The notes beneath the pieces were generated by a model that saw only the letters and a program-made list of their open reading frames with translations, was not told the DNA's origin and did no database searches. Made by a program: the position numbers and the translations under genes. Positions 47,001 through 55,275 of a DNA stretch of 64,000 nucleotides are shown here, piece after piece. Every line of letters starts with the position of its first letter. Positions within the stretch are counted from its first letter, which is position 1. This DNA comes from Falsiroseomonas frigidaquae (GTDB taxonomy: Bacteria > Pseudomonadota > Alphaproteobacteria > Acetobacterales > Acetobacteraceae): the NCBI RefSeq assembly GCF_012163145.1, contig NZ_JAAVTX010000011.1, forward strand, positions 25,344 through 89,343, given 5' to 3'.

Positions 47001-47421
47001 GTAGAGCATTCGCGTCGAACGCCAGCCCTGGCCCTGGCTTCGTTCCACGCGCATAGGTGCGCACGAGCCAATAGCTGAAGTGGAACAACTCGCGGACGGC
47101 GGTGATGGCATTGCCGGGCGGGATGGCGCGCGTCTCGTGCGCAGCGACATTGCCGTAGTCCTTTATGATCCGCGCCTTAGCGACGAGCGCATTGCCGACC
47201 AGGACGCGGAACGTCCCTTCGTGGATCAATGCCGAGAGTGCAGTGTCATAGGGGGAGCGCAAGCTCCGGTCATGGGCGTACATCCACTTCACCGCGGTCT
47301 CCAGCGCCAGGCGCGCATGGAAGCAAGCGCCGCGGGCGTCCGTGGTCGCGTGCAACTCCGCCTTCCGCGCTAGTGCGAAGACTTCGGGAAATTCGGTCTG
47401 GAGGAAAGCAAACTGGGTCAT
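44017..47421 (-). CDS. hsdR: type I restriction endonuclease R subunit
   Basis: 1134 residues from ATG 47421, overlapping the DUF262 stop (ATGA). N-terminal DUF4145-like helical domain (about 1-130), then coiled coil, nuclease core with the D...ExK-type VDYVLWGSDGKPLAVIEAKR (about 255-275), helicase motif I LLVMATGSGKTRTVIALID (around 385), DEAH box VVIDEAHRSIYRKY (around 485), motif III LTATPRDE, and the VI-like QMIGRGTRL. Belongs to the EcoEI-like HsdR group. It uses ATP to translocate and cut unmethylated DNA. Last gene of the operon. Confidence 0.9.
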   Translation of the reverse strand: MTQFAFLQTEFPEVFALARKAELHATTDARGACFHARLALETAVKWMYAHDRSLRSPYDTALSALIHEGTFRVLVGNALVAKARIIKDYGNVAAHETRAIPPGNAITAVRELFHFSYWLVRTYARGTKPGPGLAFDANALPRAVQVEASTLAKLQALAREREAAAKALEGAEAARIKSEADRITHEAEIARLQAEIAAIKQTNTAAADTHDYNEEQTRDAFIDLLLREAGWRLDQPRDREFPVAGMPNNAGEGFVDYVLWGSDGKPLAVIEAKRTRRDPRSGQQQAKLYADCMETQFALRPLIFYTNGYDHWLWDDERYPPRAVHGFMKRDELELWRQRKAARRSLSTTSIDADIVERYYQTRAIRRVGEVFEKDHQRRALLVMATGSGKTRTVIALIDQLMRANWCKRVLFLADRVALVRQAHNAFKKHLPSAPSANLIERHDPKKNDHHGARVCLSTYPTMMNLIDEMEHGQRRFGPGHFDLVVIDEAHRSIYRKYRSIFDYFDSLLVGLTATPRDEIDRDTYSLFELERGVPTDSYDLDQAVADRFLVPPRAISVPLRFVREGIKYDDLSEEEKTKWDALEWEGKLPASDVDASAVNKWLFNTDTVDKVLEHLMTFGIKVAGSDRLGKTIIFAKNHDHARFIAERFDANYPHLKGHFARVVDYQTEYAQSLIDDFSVPDRAPHIAISVDMLDTGIDVPEVVNLVFFKIVRSKTKFWQMIGRGTRLSPDLFGPGQNKGEFLIFDFCQNFEFFNQNPNVSDGTTVLSLSQRLFAARVEIASALQDIPEADRTERLGQLNAEIRKRLHDEVSGMSLDNFLVRAKRRAVEVFQQPEAWDALSSAECETLINEVAGLPTSLIDDDLAAKQFDLIVLSGQLSLLKGDATFVRCKEKVMAIAAKLESLGNVPMVAAAMALILEVQTDEFWQDIDAWSLEHLRRRLRGLIKLIEGEERILVYTDFIDEIGGGAVVALPRAGAGTDRVRFQMKAQGFLRRHLDHITIQKLRRNEQLTPQDLGVLERILVEDVGATPSDIDEARSQGGLGLFVRSIVGLECDAAKAAFADFLAGRNFNANQIEFVNMIIDYLTERGAMDPRRLYESPFTDFDDQGVSGLFPQADVQQIVQLLTEVGRRAAA

Positions 47422-49529
47422 GCGTCGGCACCATTTCCCAGTTGTAGTTCGAGGCTTTGGCGAACCAAGCCGACCACGTAGGGCAAATCGGCGAGAGAGG
47501 TAAGTTTGACCTCCACGTCGCCATTGCCCCAACGCCCCTTGCCGGAGACGTCAGAGCACACGCCCTTGGGATCGATCAGCTCCTGCCATTTCATGTTGAG
47601 GGAAATGCGAAGGGCGCTCGCCTGCGGTACGACGTCGACAAAATTCGTTTCGGCTTTATAGGCAACATATAGCTTCAGATACTCCTCCGTTACGCATGGA
47701 TCGAGGGCAAGCACCTCACGGCGGAACGCTTCGAAAATTGGCCTTATTTTCTCGGATAGAAGCTGCGGATGATCATTGATCGTGTAGGTAGACTTCGTTG
47801 CGCCGGGCTTGCGATACGTAGCGAGCGTTGCTTCTGCGAGCGTAGGATATCTCCAGACCTCTACCGCTAAACCGGATAGGCGGTCAGCTCGCTTGCGAAT
47901 GTGCTCTTCGTCCCAGCGCTCCAGCGTCCCAAGCCCCTGGTTAACGCGCAGCGGGCTTTCCACGAAGCCCCCGGTCATATCCCGCTTCTCGGTAAAGGGA
48001 CGGTCGCTGTATTCCGAATTGTAGCCGGTGAGCGTGAGGTTTCCGGGCGTGTGCAGCCAAGTTTCGTGCACCCGCTGCCACTCTGCTCCGAGGTCCGCCT
48101 TCCAAGCGCTCGAAAGATTGTCGTTCTGCGGCATGATATGCTCGATAGTGTACTCATCGAGCACGACGCGCTCCTTGCGCCCGTGGTTTTCGAGGCGTCG
48201 CAACCAATAGGACCGGATGCGGGATTTATAGAGATCGCGCGTCTCGAAATCGCGCCGGAACTCGTCATCCCTTGGGAAACGACGGTAGGACGGCAGCAGC
48301 AGGAAATGCGCCCGCACGCTTTCCAGATACCGATCCTTCTTGAGCGCCTTGCCAAAGGTGGCGAACGTTTTGTTGAGCGAATTGGTCGGAATAGCGCAAA
48401 TGGAACGCCTAAAGACATACGCTTCGATGAACCGGACGATCTCTAGCAGATCATCATCCTTGATGCGGCCTTGGGCGCAATCGTTATAGACCTCCAGCAG
48501 GAAGGGGTATGCGACCTCGACCTTCAGCTCGCGCAGGTCCTGAAAAGCTTCGCGTAGTCGCGAGCGTTTCTCCTTGCCAAGTGCCATCGCGCAATAGTGG
48601 CCCGCGAAGGCCCGAATGTCCTTGAGGAGCGCCTCAGTACCGGCTTCAGCGATTGATCTTGAGCGAGCGTGCGCTTTGAACGCCTCGTAGACCTGATCCT
48701 GGCGGGGAATTTCCCCGGTCTTCAGCGTCAGATAGTGGCGCATGAAGGCGTCGAATTCCTCACCGTAGGCCTGCTGTCCAAATTCCAATTCAAATGGTCG
48801 CCAATACTCTTTGTAGAGGCGCGTTTGCAGCGTAGGCTCCAAGCCCATCAGTACGAAATTGCGCACAAGGTCGGCCTGGCTCAATTCCTTGCCGGTTGAG
48901 TTCATGCTTTCGAAGATGAGCTGCGGATTGTCCTCGCCGCGTGTGAGAGAGGTGTCGATTACCAGCAGCTTGGCCACGCCTTGGCAAATGACCTTAAGGT
49001 CGGAGGCGCTCGCGATCCAGTTGCGGAACAGCGCGATATTCTCACTAACACGCAACGATACATCAGTCGGAAGTTCGCGCCGATCAACGAGCGCGATTAA
49101 GGTTTCGCGGTCGGTTTGCGAAAGCAGCAACTTGTAATACCGGTCACCTTCCTCTTCCGGGTTGACGAGGTAATAGTTGCGCAGCTTGCGGGGTGAGAAG
49201 CCATCAATTGGCTCGCGGGCGTCCTCGGGCTGCTTCTCCAATGCGTCGGCGAGCGCCGCGATCAGCAGTGTGATGGTGGTGAGGCGCTGCTGACCGTCAA
49301 TAACAAGCAACGGCGAATTCGTCGTGACCTGATAGAGGCCGTCCTGGATGTAGACCACCGAGCCCACGAAATGGGCCTTGATCTCCGGCGACACACCCGC
49401 GCGGAGGATGTCGTCCCAAAGTTGGTGGCACTCCCGCTCCGTCCAGGAGTAGGTGCGCTGATAGATCGGGATGATAAAGCGTGGCGACTTCTTTATGAAT
49501 TCGAGGAGGTTGGCTTCTGTTGCTTTCAT
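47418..49529 (-). CDS. DUF262/DUF1524 GmrSD-like nuclease
   Basis: 703 residues from ATG 49529. Residues about 1-250 are the DUF262 (GmrS-like, ParB-like) part with IIPIYQRTYSWTERECHQLW and VIDGQQRLTTITLLI; the C-terminal part is DUF1524-like with EHIMPQNDNLS (His-Asn nuclease, around 475). GmrSD-type proteins cut modified phage DNA using NTP. Sits between a relic of hsdR and the complete hsdR, with ATGA overlaps at both ends, so it was inserted without breaking translational coupling. Confidence 0.85.
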   Translation of the reverse strand: MKATEANLLEFIKKSPRFIIPIYQRTYSWTERECHQLWDDILRAGVSPEIKAHFVGSVVYIQDGLYQVTTNSPLLVIDGQQRLTTITLLIAALADALEKQPEDAREPIDGFSPRKLRNYYLVNPEEEGDRYYKLLLSQTDRETLIALVDRRELPTDVSLRVSENIALFRNWIASASDLKVICQGVAKLLVIDTSLTRGEDNPQLIFESMNSTGKELSQADLVRNFVLMGLEPTLQTRLYKEYWRPFELEFGQQAYGEEFDAFMRHYLTLKTGEIPRQDQVYEAFKAHARSRSIAEAGTEALLKDIRAFAGHYCAMALGKEKRSRLREAFQDLRELKVEVAYPFLLEVYNDCAQGRIKDDDLLEIVRFIEAYVFRRSICAIPTNSLNKTFATFGKALKKDRYLESVRAHFLLLPSYRRFPRDDEFRRDFETRDLYKSRIRSYWLRRLENHGRKERVVLDEYTIEHIMPQNDNLSSAWKADLGAEWQRVHETWLHTPGNLTLTGYNSEYSDRPFTEKRDMTGGFVESPLRVNQGLGTLERWDEEHIRKRADRLSGLAVEVWRYPTLAEATLATYRKPGATKSTYTINDHPQLLSEKIRPIFEAFRREVLALDPCVTEEYLKLYVAYKAETNFVDVVPQASALRISLNMKWQELIDPKGVCSDVSGKGRWGNGDVEVKLTSLADLPYVVGLVRQSLELQLGNGADA

Positions 49530-49660
49530 GCTGAGGCCTTCAGCGGCAGGCGCGCATAGAAGCAAGCGGCGCGGACGTTCGTGGTAGCGTGCAACTCGGC
49601 CTTGCGCGCGAGCGCAAAGATTTCACGACACCCAGCGTAGAGAAAGGCGAACTTCGTCAT
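49526..49660 (-). pseudogene. 5' relic of a second hsdR allele
   Basis: 44-codon frame starting at an ATG that overlaps the stop of the upstream gene (ATGA) and ending in an ATGA overlap with the DUF262 gene. Its residues MTKFAFL...EIFALARKAELHATT then RAACFYARL align with the first 42 residues of the downstream HsdR (MTQFAFL...EVFALARKAELHATT, GACFHARL). DNA identity is clearly incomplete, so it derives from a different hsdR allele rather than a fresh duplication. It marks where the original hsdR began. Confidence 0.75.
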
Positions 49661-50598
49661 TGGCTCGCCCCATAAATCGTAGTCGCATTCAATCTATCTG
49701 TGAGATATGGCACCAAGCCGGTGAGCAATACCGATACAGCGATTAAGTCACGCAGCTCAACTTCACGAATCTGGCTCGCTTGTGTCCCGGCGTGCCGAAT
49801 ACCAGGGAACTCATTAGAGAATTTATAAATACACTTAGCCGCTTCCTTTAGTTTTTCATGGGGCCAGGTGCCGACCTGATCACAAATCGCGCCGAGCGTG
49901 TTGCCGGTCACGTTGGGCGCGATCTGCCCAATCGCCTCCAAAAGATTGGCTTGGCGCGAGATGCACGCCTTTATGCGTGCTGGCGTGGGACCGGATTTTA
50001 AATCGCGGAATGCGTCTTCGAAATCCCCCATGATCGAGGCAAGGTGCGCATCATTGAGCGTCGCATGCTTAAGCTGCGTGGCAAGCTCTGTGAAAATTCC
50101 GGAGATGGTCGGATGCAAAGAAAATGGTCTGCGCAAATCGTAGCGCAAATTATATCTTTGAATGAACGCCTCGACCAGGTTTACGTAGCGGTTTGATAGA
50201 GAGTCCCCGCCAATATCGTCAATCGTGACAAACGCTTTCTCCAACGCTCGAACAGCATCAGCTTCGGACTGTAAGGTGACCGGAAGATCTTCTCGAAGCC
50301 ACGTTCGCGCTTGCTCGGGCCCGGAAGTCAGCGCCCTTTCGTAGACCAAGCGCTCATTGTTATATCTCTCTAGCGCTTCTTGATAGGCCGCGTCGGCTGC
50401 AATTTCATCCGGATCGACCATATTCCCATTGGCATCGAACACAGATGGCTCAGGTGGCTGCACCGGGGGCCGGGGCCGAGGGATCAACGCGGCGTATAGC
50501 TCAGAAAAGAGCTCAACCGGCGTGCCCCTGGTTTCGTACAAGCGGGCCCATATCTCGCTCCATACATAAGGCCAAGCTGATTTCAGATCGCCCCGCAT
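49657..50598 (-). CDS. unknown gene between hsdS and hsdR (possible Abi/HEPN-like)
   Basis: 313 residues from ATG 50598, one base after the hsdS stop. Visible: Pro-rich stretch (about 55-70), helical remainder, and a C-terminal KEAAKCIYKFSNEFPGIRHA segment of the kind seen in some abortive-infection (Abi/HEPN-like) proteins; this is a weak, memory-based match. Its position inside an RM operon is typical of accessory defence genes. Function unknown. Confidence 0.65.
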   Translation of the reverse strand: MRGDLKSAWPYVWSEIWARLYETRGTPVELFSELYAALIPRPRPPVQPPEPSVFDANGNMVDPDEIAADAAYQEALERYNNERLVYERALTSGPEQARTWLREDLPVTLQSEADAVRALEKAFVTIDDIGGDSLSNRYVNLVEAFIQRYNLRYDLRRPFSLHPTISGIFTELATQLKHATLNDAHLASIMGDFEDAFRDLKSGPTPARIKACISRQANLLEAIGQIAPNVTGNTLGAICDQVGTWPHEKLKEAAKCIYKFSNEFPGIRHAGTQASQIREVELRDLIAVSVLLTGLVPYLTDRLNATTIYGASQ

Positions 50599-50599
50599 G

Positions 50600-51781
50600 T
50601 CAAAGCTCCCCACGGAACGCGCGATGTTGAAGCGACGCGAAAAGCGAGGACACATGTGAATGCGCTTGATTTTCTCCTTGCTGTAAGGCTTCGATGGTCG
50701 ATATTCGAGAGGAAAATTTGACCTGCAATTCTCTCGGGGGATTTAGAACTGCTAGGCTCTTCAAGTTGACGATCTTTAGCTCTGCGAATGTCGTGCCAGA
50801 AGCAATCGATGCGTAGTCAAATAGAAATCTGTTTTGTAGATACCTCCTGAGATACTCGCTTTCAATCTCGGCTTGGTGAGCCTTAATCCAGAGAACCCGC
50901 CCGTCTTTAAAGTAAAATGGCTTTGGGCTGTCAACCTTCCATATCCTTCCATCGTGGCAAATTGACGGAAGCAGCAAGTCGCCCATGGCGGGCTTTCCTG
51001 ACTGGCTGATCAGACTGTCGTAATGTTCGGGCGCGATGAACAAATCTGGCTCGATATTCTCTCCGGCGGCCAGCTTCCCAACCTCAGTCCCCCTATAAAA
51101 AGGAACACCCCTTTCAACAAACTCTTCTACGAAAACCCTCTTGCTTGATCCTACATCGCACAGATCACCCAACCTTGCCGTCTTCCATCCTTTCGGATTG
51201 GATTTCGGGTCACCAAACATTTCGATGAAAATAGCCTGACCGAGTTGGTTGAGCCGGACAAGAGCGCGCTGTCGTTTACGTAGCAGCTTATCGGCCTGAT
51301 CCAGAATCACCGCAATCCGCTTCTGCTCCGCCAGCGGGGGGAGCGGGATTTTCAGCTGACCAAGTTTAGTCGCATTGATGCCTGGTTGAGCTGCTCCAAC
51401 CGCGGTTGCCGAAATTTGCTGCCAATAAGTCTCGCTGCGAAAAAAGTGGGCCAAAAAGGCTGGTTCAACTGAGGGAGCTGCTCGAACGCGGATGAGGTAC
51501 GACGCGAAAATCGCGTTGTCAGGGCACTCGCGAATTAGGAAGCTCTTTCCGGTAGTCGCCCCGGTACGGGCGAAAACAATATCGCCCTTACGCAACCGTG
51601 CAGCCCGCAGCTTCTGCTCCGACGACTTACAGTAAGGCACCGAGTTCCAATTAACTTGATCGTCCTGAATATCGGTGATCCTGAGAAATTTTGGACCGAC
51701 CGGCCGATCTACAGCGGACTCGGAAACCCCATAGTCAATGGAGTCAGCAAGGTCCCGCAACTGGTATTGAGACCAAGTCAT
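50600..51781 (-). CDS. hsdS: type I restriction specificity subunit S
   Basis: 393 residues. Two target-recognition domains, the first with SESAVDRPVGPKFLRITDIQ, the second with CDVGSSKRVFVEEFVERGVP, each followed by a conserved helix (LPPLAEQKRIAVILDQADKL and a C-terminal ISTIEALQQGENQAHSHV). HsdS sets the DNA sequence recognised. ATG overlaps the hsdM stop (ATGA). Confidence 0.9.
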   Translation of the reverse strand: MTWSQYQLRDLADSIDYGVSESAVDRPVGPKFLRITDIQDDQVNWNSVPYCKSSEQKLRAARLRKGDIVFARTGATTGKSFLIRECPDNAIFASYLIRVRAAPSVEPAFLAHFFRSETYWQQISATAVGAAQPGINATKLGQLKIPLPPLAEQKRIAVILDQADKLLRKRQRALVRLNQLGQAIFIEMFGDPKSNPKGWKTARLGDLCDVGSSKRVFVEEFVERGVPFYRGTEVGKLAAGENIEPDLFIAPEHYDSLISQSGKPAMGDLLLPSICHDGRIWKVDSPKPFYFKDGRVLWIKAHQAEIESEYLRRYLQNRFLFDYASIASGTTFAELKIVNLKSLAVLNPPRELQVKFSSRISTIEALQQGENQAHSHVSSLFASLQHRAFRGEL

Positions 51782-53319
51782 CCCAGCATCGCCTCCAACT
51801 TGGTGAGGCCTTGGCTGATCTCGTCCTCTAGCTTGCGCAGCTCGGCGATGATCGCGTCGGGGCTTTCGTGCTCCACCGCCTCATGCTCCACCTGCTTGTA
51901 GCGGTTGAGCGAGAGGTCATAGGTGCCGGTCGCGGCGATCTCCGCCTTGGGTACGCGGAAGCTCTGCGTCGTGCGTGAGTTTTCCCTCTCCGCCCCGTCG
52001 CGGGCGAACCATCGCGCGAGTGCATCGGGCAGGTTGTTCTTCTCGTGCTCTCCGTCCACCAGCGCCGCGCGTGGCGTTGGTCCCAGCTTTTCGGGCGGCA
52101 ACAGCTCGGCGCGTTTATCGTCCAGGCTCAAGCCATCGGCCTGGAGGTCATAGAACCAGACGTGATCGGTACCACCGACGCCGGTTTTGGTGAAAAACAG
52201 GATGGCGGTGGAGACACCTGCATAGGGGCGGAACACACCGGAGGGCAGCTTGAGCACGCCCTCCAACTTGTGCTTTTCTACCAATAGCTCCCGTAGCGTT
52301 TTGTGGGCAGTGGAGGAGCCGAATAGCACGCCGTCCGGCACGATCACCGCGGCGCGCCCGCCGGTTTTTAGAAGACGCAGGAAGAGTGCGATAAACAGAA
52401 GCTCTGTCTTCTTCGTCTTGACGATCTGCTGAAGGTCCTTCGCCGTTTGCTCGTAATCGAGCGAGCCAGCGAAGGGAGGGTTCGCGAGGATCAGTGAATA
52501 GCGCCCGGCATCGGCGTCATGCTCCTGCGCCAGGCTGTCACGGTAGCTGACATCCGGGTTGTCGACCCCGTGCAGGGCCATGTTCATGGAGCCGATGCGG
52601 AGCATAGTGGGGTCGAAGTCGAAACCGTGGAACATACCGTTGTGAAAGTGCTTGCGCAGCCGCTCATCGCGGAACAATGCGGGATGGTGCTCGCGTAGAT
52701 ACTCTCCTGCCGCGACCAGGAAGCCGCAGGTCCCCGCCGCTGGATCGCAGATCACGTCCTGCGGGGTTGGCTGAGTCATTTCCACCATCAACTGGATGAT
52801 GTGGCGCGGGGTGCGAAACTGCCCATTTTGCCCAGCGCTCGCAATCTTGCTAAGCATGTATTCGTAAAGGTCACCCTTGGTATCGCGATCCTCCATCGGG
52901 ATTTTGTCGAGTAGATCAACGGCTTTGGCGAGCAACGCCGCATTGGAAAATCCAAGGCGCGCGTCTTTCATGTGAGTGCCGTAGCTGGAGCCTTCCTCGC
53001 CTAACTTTCGCAAAAAAGGAAAAACGCGCTCGGCCACCACGTCCATCATCGCGCGAGCTTCGAAATTCTTAAATCGAGACCAGCGCAAATCTGACCATTC
53101 GCGCCCTTGCTCATCCTGCCCTTCGGGGAAAACGCGGCGCTCCATCGGGATACCGAGGGCCGCCGCCTTGTTTTCTTCAAGGGTGTGGAGATCGTCGAGC
53201 CGTTTGATAAAGAGGAGATAGGTGATCTGCTCAATCACCGAGAGCGGGTTTGAAACACCACCTGACCAAAAGGCGTTCCAAATCTGATCGACTTTGTTTC
53301 GTAGATCGCCTGTCAGCAT
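51778..53319 (-). CDS. hsdM: type I DNA methyltransferase subunit M
   Basis: 513 residues. N6-adenine methyltransferase motifs: DPAAGTCGFLVAAGEYL (motif I, SAM binding, around 195) and ILANPPFAGSLDYEQ (motif IV NPPF, around 280). N-terminal HsdM_N-type helical domain (LTGDLRNKVDQIWNAFWSGG). Methylates host sites with HsdS. Stop overlaps hsdS start; start overlaps the small RHH frame. Confidence 0.92.
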   Translation of the reverse strand: MLTGDLRNKVDQIWNAFWSGGVSNPLSVIEQITYLLFIKRLDDLHTLEENKAAALGIPMERRVFPEGQDEQGREWSDLRWSRFKNFEARAMMDVVAERVFPFLRKLGEEGSSYGTHMKDARLGFSNAALLAKAVDLLDKIPMEDRDTKGDLYEYMLSKIASAGQNGQFRTPRHIIQLMVEMTQPTPQDVICDPAAGTCGFLVAAGEYLREHHPALFRDERLRKHFHNGMFHGFDFDPTMLRIGSMNMALHGVDNPDVSYRDSLAQEHDADAGRYSLILANPPFAGSLDYEQTAKDLQQIVKTKKTELLFIALFLRLLKTGGRAAVIVPDGVLFGSSTAHKTLRELLVEKHKLEGVLKLPSGVFRPYAGVSTAILFFTKTGVGGTDHVWFYDLQADGLSLDDKRAELLPPEKLGPTPRAALVDGEHEKNNLPDALARWFARDGAERENSRTTQSFRVPKAEIAATGTYDLSLNRYKQVEHEAVEHESPDAIIAELRKLEDEISQGLTKLEAMLG

Positions 53320-53492
53320 AGTGCTTTTTGTCCCTGGTTAGTCAGAAGGTTGTCATTCTTGTCGATGTTGTCCCGCATGATTTCCCGTGGCACCAGGGCC
53401 GCCGGACGATCTTTCCGGCGGGAGGGTGCGACGAACTTCTCGCGAAGCTCGCGCTCAATTTGAATGCGGAGACCGACATCATTTGAGATCAA
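53313..53492 (-). CDS. possible ribbon-helix-helix regulator upstream of hsdM
   Basis: 59 codons from a TTG at 53492, a weak start. The sequence GLRIQIERELREKFVAPSRR then PAALVPREIMRDNIDKND has the pattern of small RHH DNA-binding proteins (strand then two helices). Its stop overlaps the hsdM start by 7 bp, so it would be translated just before hsdM and could control the operon in the manner of a C protein. No clear ribosome site. Confidence 0.4.
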   Translation of the reverse strand: MISNDVGLRIQIERELREKFVAPSRRKDRPAALVPREIMRDNIDKNDNLLTNQGQKALC

Positions 53493-54029
53493 GTATATCC
53501 GATCGATACACGTTCGACCAGCGCTTGTGTTCGTCTGGCCTTCCACGCCGACATTCGTGCAGGATTGATCGATGGGGTCCAGGGGGCAGGCACGCAATCT
53601 GGCCATGAGGTGTCGGGGAGCATGGAGTCTCCCTGACTGGTGGTGCACCGGCCAAACGGTGCGGCGGCTCGGGATGGGGCTCGCCCCCCCTGATCCGTGC
53701 CGCCTGCCTAGGGGATGCAACGGGGGGCCTTTGCCCCCCTTGCCGATGCGCCGAAGGCGCGTCGCTCTCCGTGCTGTCATACAGCACACATCTTGCGGTA
53801 CGTGAACTTTCCTCTGTTTCCATAGTCTGGTTCCTTTTTGTTGGTTCACTGATTTGCCACTTTCGCATTCGCTCCCTTTTTGGTTCTGCTGTTTTCTGTA
53901 AATCAGTTTTTGCTTTTGCCCTTTTCTCTGTTCTTAGGTGGTGGTTGCCCCCCTGGAGATGCTCGGCTGGCCGATTGAAATTCGCTCCGGCGCGGGATAT
54001 GTCCCCTTCGTCGGATGGGAGCGAAATCT
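53493..54029. other. intergenic region with dyads between RM operon and H-NS-like gene
   Basis: 537 bp, divergent promoters. Two hairpins: GGGGGGC-CTTT-GCCCCCC at 53722-53739 and GCGCC-GAA-GGCGC at about 53749-53761. Then a perfect dyad at 53771-53787. The stretch 53810-53940 is rich in T on the plus strand and could carry the minus-strand promoter. Confidence 0.45.
53771..53787. promoter_or_regulatory. perfect dyad in the RM operon leader
   Basis: GTGCTGT-CAT-ACAGCAC, 7-bp arms. Size fits a regulator-binding site; the RHH product encoded downstream would be the natural candidate. Inferred. Confidence 0.4.
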
Positions 54030-54386
54030 ATGTCGGGTCAGGGCAGCATCGATTTAAGCGGCATGAGTGTTCCGGAGCTGCGTGAACTGATGGCTTCGGC
54101 TGAGGCACGAATTGAGGAAGTCCAGGCTGAGGCGCGGCGCTCGATGCGCAGTAAGATGGAGGAGATGGCGGCCAGCGCCGGCATGACGATCGACGAAATC
54201 TTCGCCATGCGCATTACAGCCAAGCCCACCCGCAAGCCTCGGAAGGCAGCGGTGAGGCCGGCCACAGGGAGCGCCGAGCCGAAATATCGTAGTCCAGCGA
54301 CGGGGGAGACATGGACCGGTCGTGGCCGTCCGCCGGAATGGATGAAGGGGATGGACAAGGCGGCGCGTGAGAAATTCCGGATTTGA
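54030..54386 (+). CDS. H-NS family nucleoid protein
   Basis: 118 residues from ATG 54030 (GGGAGCG site before it). N-terminal coiled coil for dimerisation (LRELMASAEARIEEVQAEAR), linker, and C-terminal KYRSPATGETWTGRGRPPEW, the AT-hook-like DNA-binding motif of H-NS/MvaT-like histone-family proteins. Carried by many mobile elements as a silencer of AT-rich cargo; here the cargo is AT-richer than the host. Confidence 0.85.
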   Translation: MSGQGSIDLSGMSVPELRELMASAEARIEEVQAEARRSMRSKMEEMAASAGMTIDEIFAMRITAKPTRKPRKAAVRPATGSAEPKYRSPATGETWTGRGRPPEWMKGMDKAAREKFRI

Positions 54387-54413
54387 CGGATAGCCCGGCA
54401 GCCGAAGGCGGAG

Positions 54414-54677
54414 GTGCTGGTCACTGAGGGTATGCAGGCCCTCTCCAATGCTGATCGCGCTCGCGTCATCGAAGCCGTGCAGACCTTCTCGGCCTTCACG
54501 GGCGACAACGATCCGCACGGCGAGCATGATTTCGGGGCCATCGACTTGCCTGGAGTCGAACGCGTTTTCTGGAAGATCGACTACTACGATCCGAGCTTCG
54601 AGTTTGGCAGCGAAGACCCGGCTGATCCAAAGATCACCCGGCGCGTGCTGACCATCATGCTCGCATCGGAATATTAG
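54414..54677 (+). CDS. DUF3768 protein (N-terminus shortened)
   Basis: 87 residues from a GTG at 54414. FSAFTGDNDPHGEHDFGA then FWKIDYYDPSFEFGSEDPAD are the DUF3768 core. Family members normally start with an ALNDxLRTTF-type helix that is absent here; a similar stretch occurs on the other strand just downstream (54674-54763). Unknown function, common in alphaproteobacterial elements. Confidence 0.7.
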   Translation: MLVTEGMQALSNADRARVIEAVQTFSAFTGDNDPHGEHDFGAIDLPGVERVFWKIDYYDPSFEFGSEDPADPKITRRVLTIMLASEY

Positions 54678-54763
54678 GCGCGAGCCTTGGCCCGGCGGGT
54701 CAGGAAGGTGGTCCGCAGCATGTCGTTGAGTGCTGCGATGGCTGTAGAGGTAGAGGCGCTCAT
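54674..54763 (-). CDS. 29-codon frame resembling a DUF3768 N-terminus
   Basis: TSTAIAALNDMLRTTF from an ATG at 54763, overlapping the upstream stop (ATGA). The sequence resembles the usual DUF3768 beginning, yet lies on the opposite strand from the DUF3768 core and shares its stop region (three-base overlap). It may be a real short peptide or the relic of an inverted copy. Confidence 0.35.
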   Translation of the reverse strand: MSASTSTAIAALNDMLRTTFLTRRAKARA

Positions 54764-54999
54764 GAAGCGCCTCCGTCCTCAGTGGTAACAGGGATCAAGA
54801 AGAGCACGCCCTGGCGCTGGGTGAGCTCGATGGGGATGATGTCCAGCGAGATGATGCCGCCGGCCTTATCGCCCTTCCTCGCCCAGACGGCGCCGATCTC
54901 CTTCGGCCGTGCGAGAATGTCGTTCCCGCCCTGGTCCTTGCCGGTGATGCGCGAGAATGTTACGCGGAACATCGGACGGTCTGCTTTCGTGGTAGTCAT
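54760..54999 (-). CDS. small conserved element protein, 79 aa
   Basis: From ATG 54999. FRVTFSRITGKDQGGNDILA, then RPKEIGAVWARK and ISLDIIPIELTQRQGVLFLI: a soluble beta-rich protein of a kind I have seen in alphaproteobacterial integrative elements. No known function. Confidence 0.6.
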   Translation of the reverse strand: MTTTKADRPMFRVTFSRITGKDQGGNDILARPKEIGAVWARKGDKAGGIISLDIIPIELTQRQGVLFLIPVTTEDGGAS

Positions 55000-55275
55000 G
55001 GTCTTTCCTTTCGCTTTAACGGCTGGCCAATCCAGCCGATGCGCGAAAAGAACCGGGCGCAAAGGCGCCCGCGTCATGGTCAACACGGGAGGGATGCGGA
55101 CCCGCATCCCGAATGGAGCGGGCCGGCCATTGACCGGGCAACTGCGCCAGGTAAGCGCATCGTATGAAGGCTGGACTTGGCCCGGCAGCGCGACACGGAA
55201 CGGCATGACAGCCAGCGCCAGATCACTATGATCCGAGCTTTCTCGGCTCGCTGCGACTAGGTCAGAAGGATCTTC

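Noticed and set aside
53313-53849. A 178-codon minus-strand frame upstream of hsdM
   Set aside because: Only the last 59 codons look protein-like; the upstream part runs through hairpins and GC shadow.
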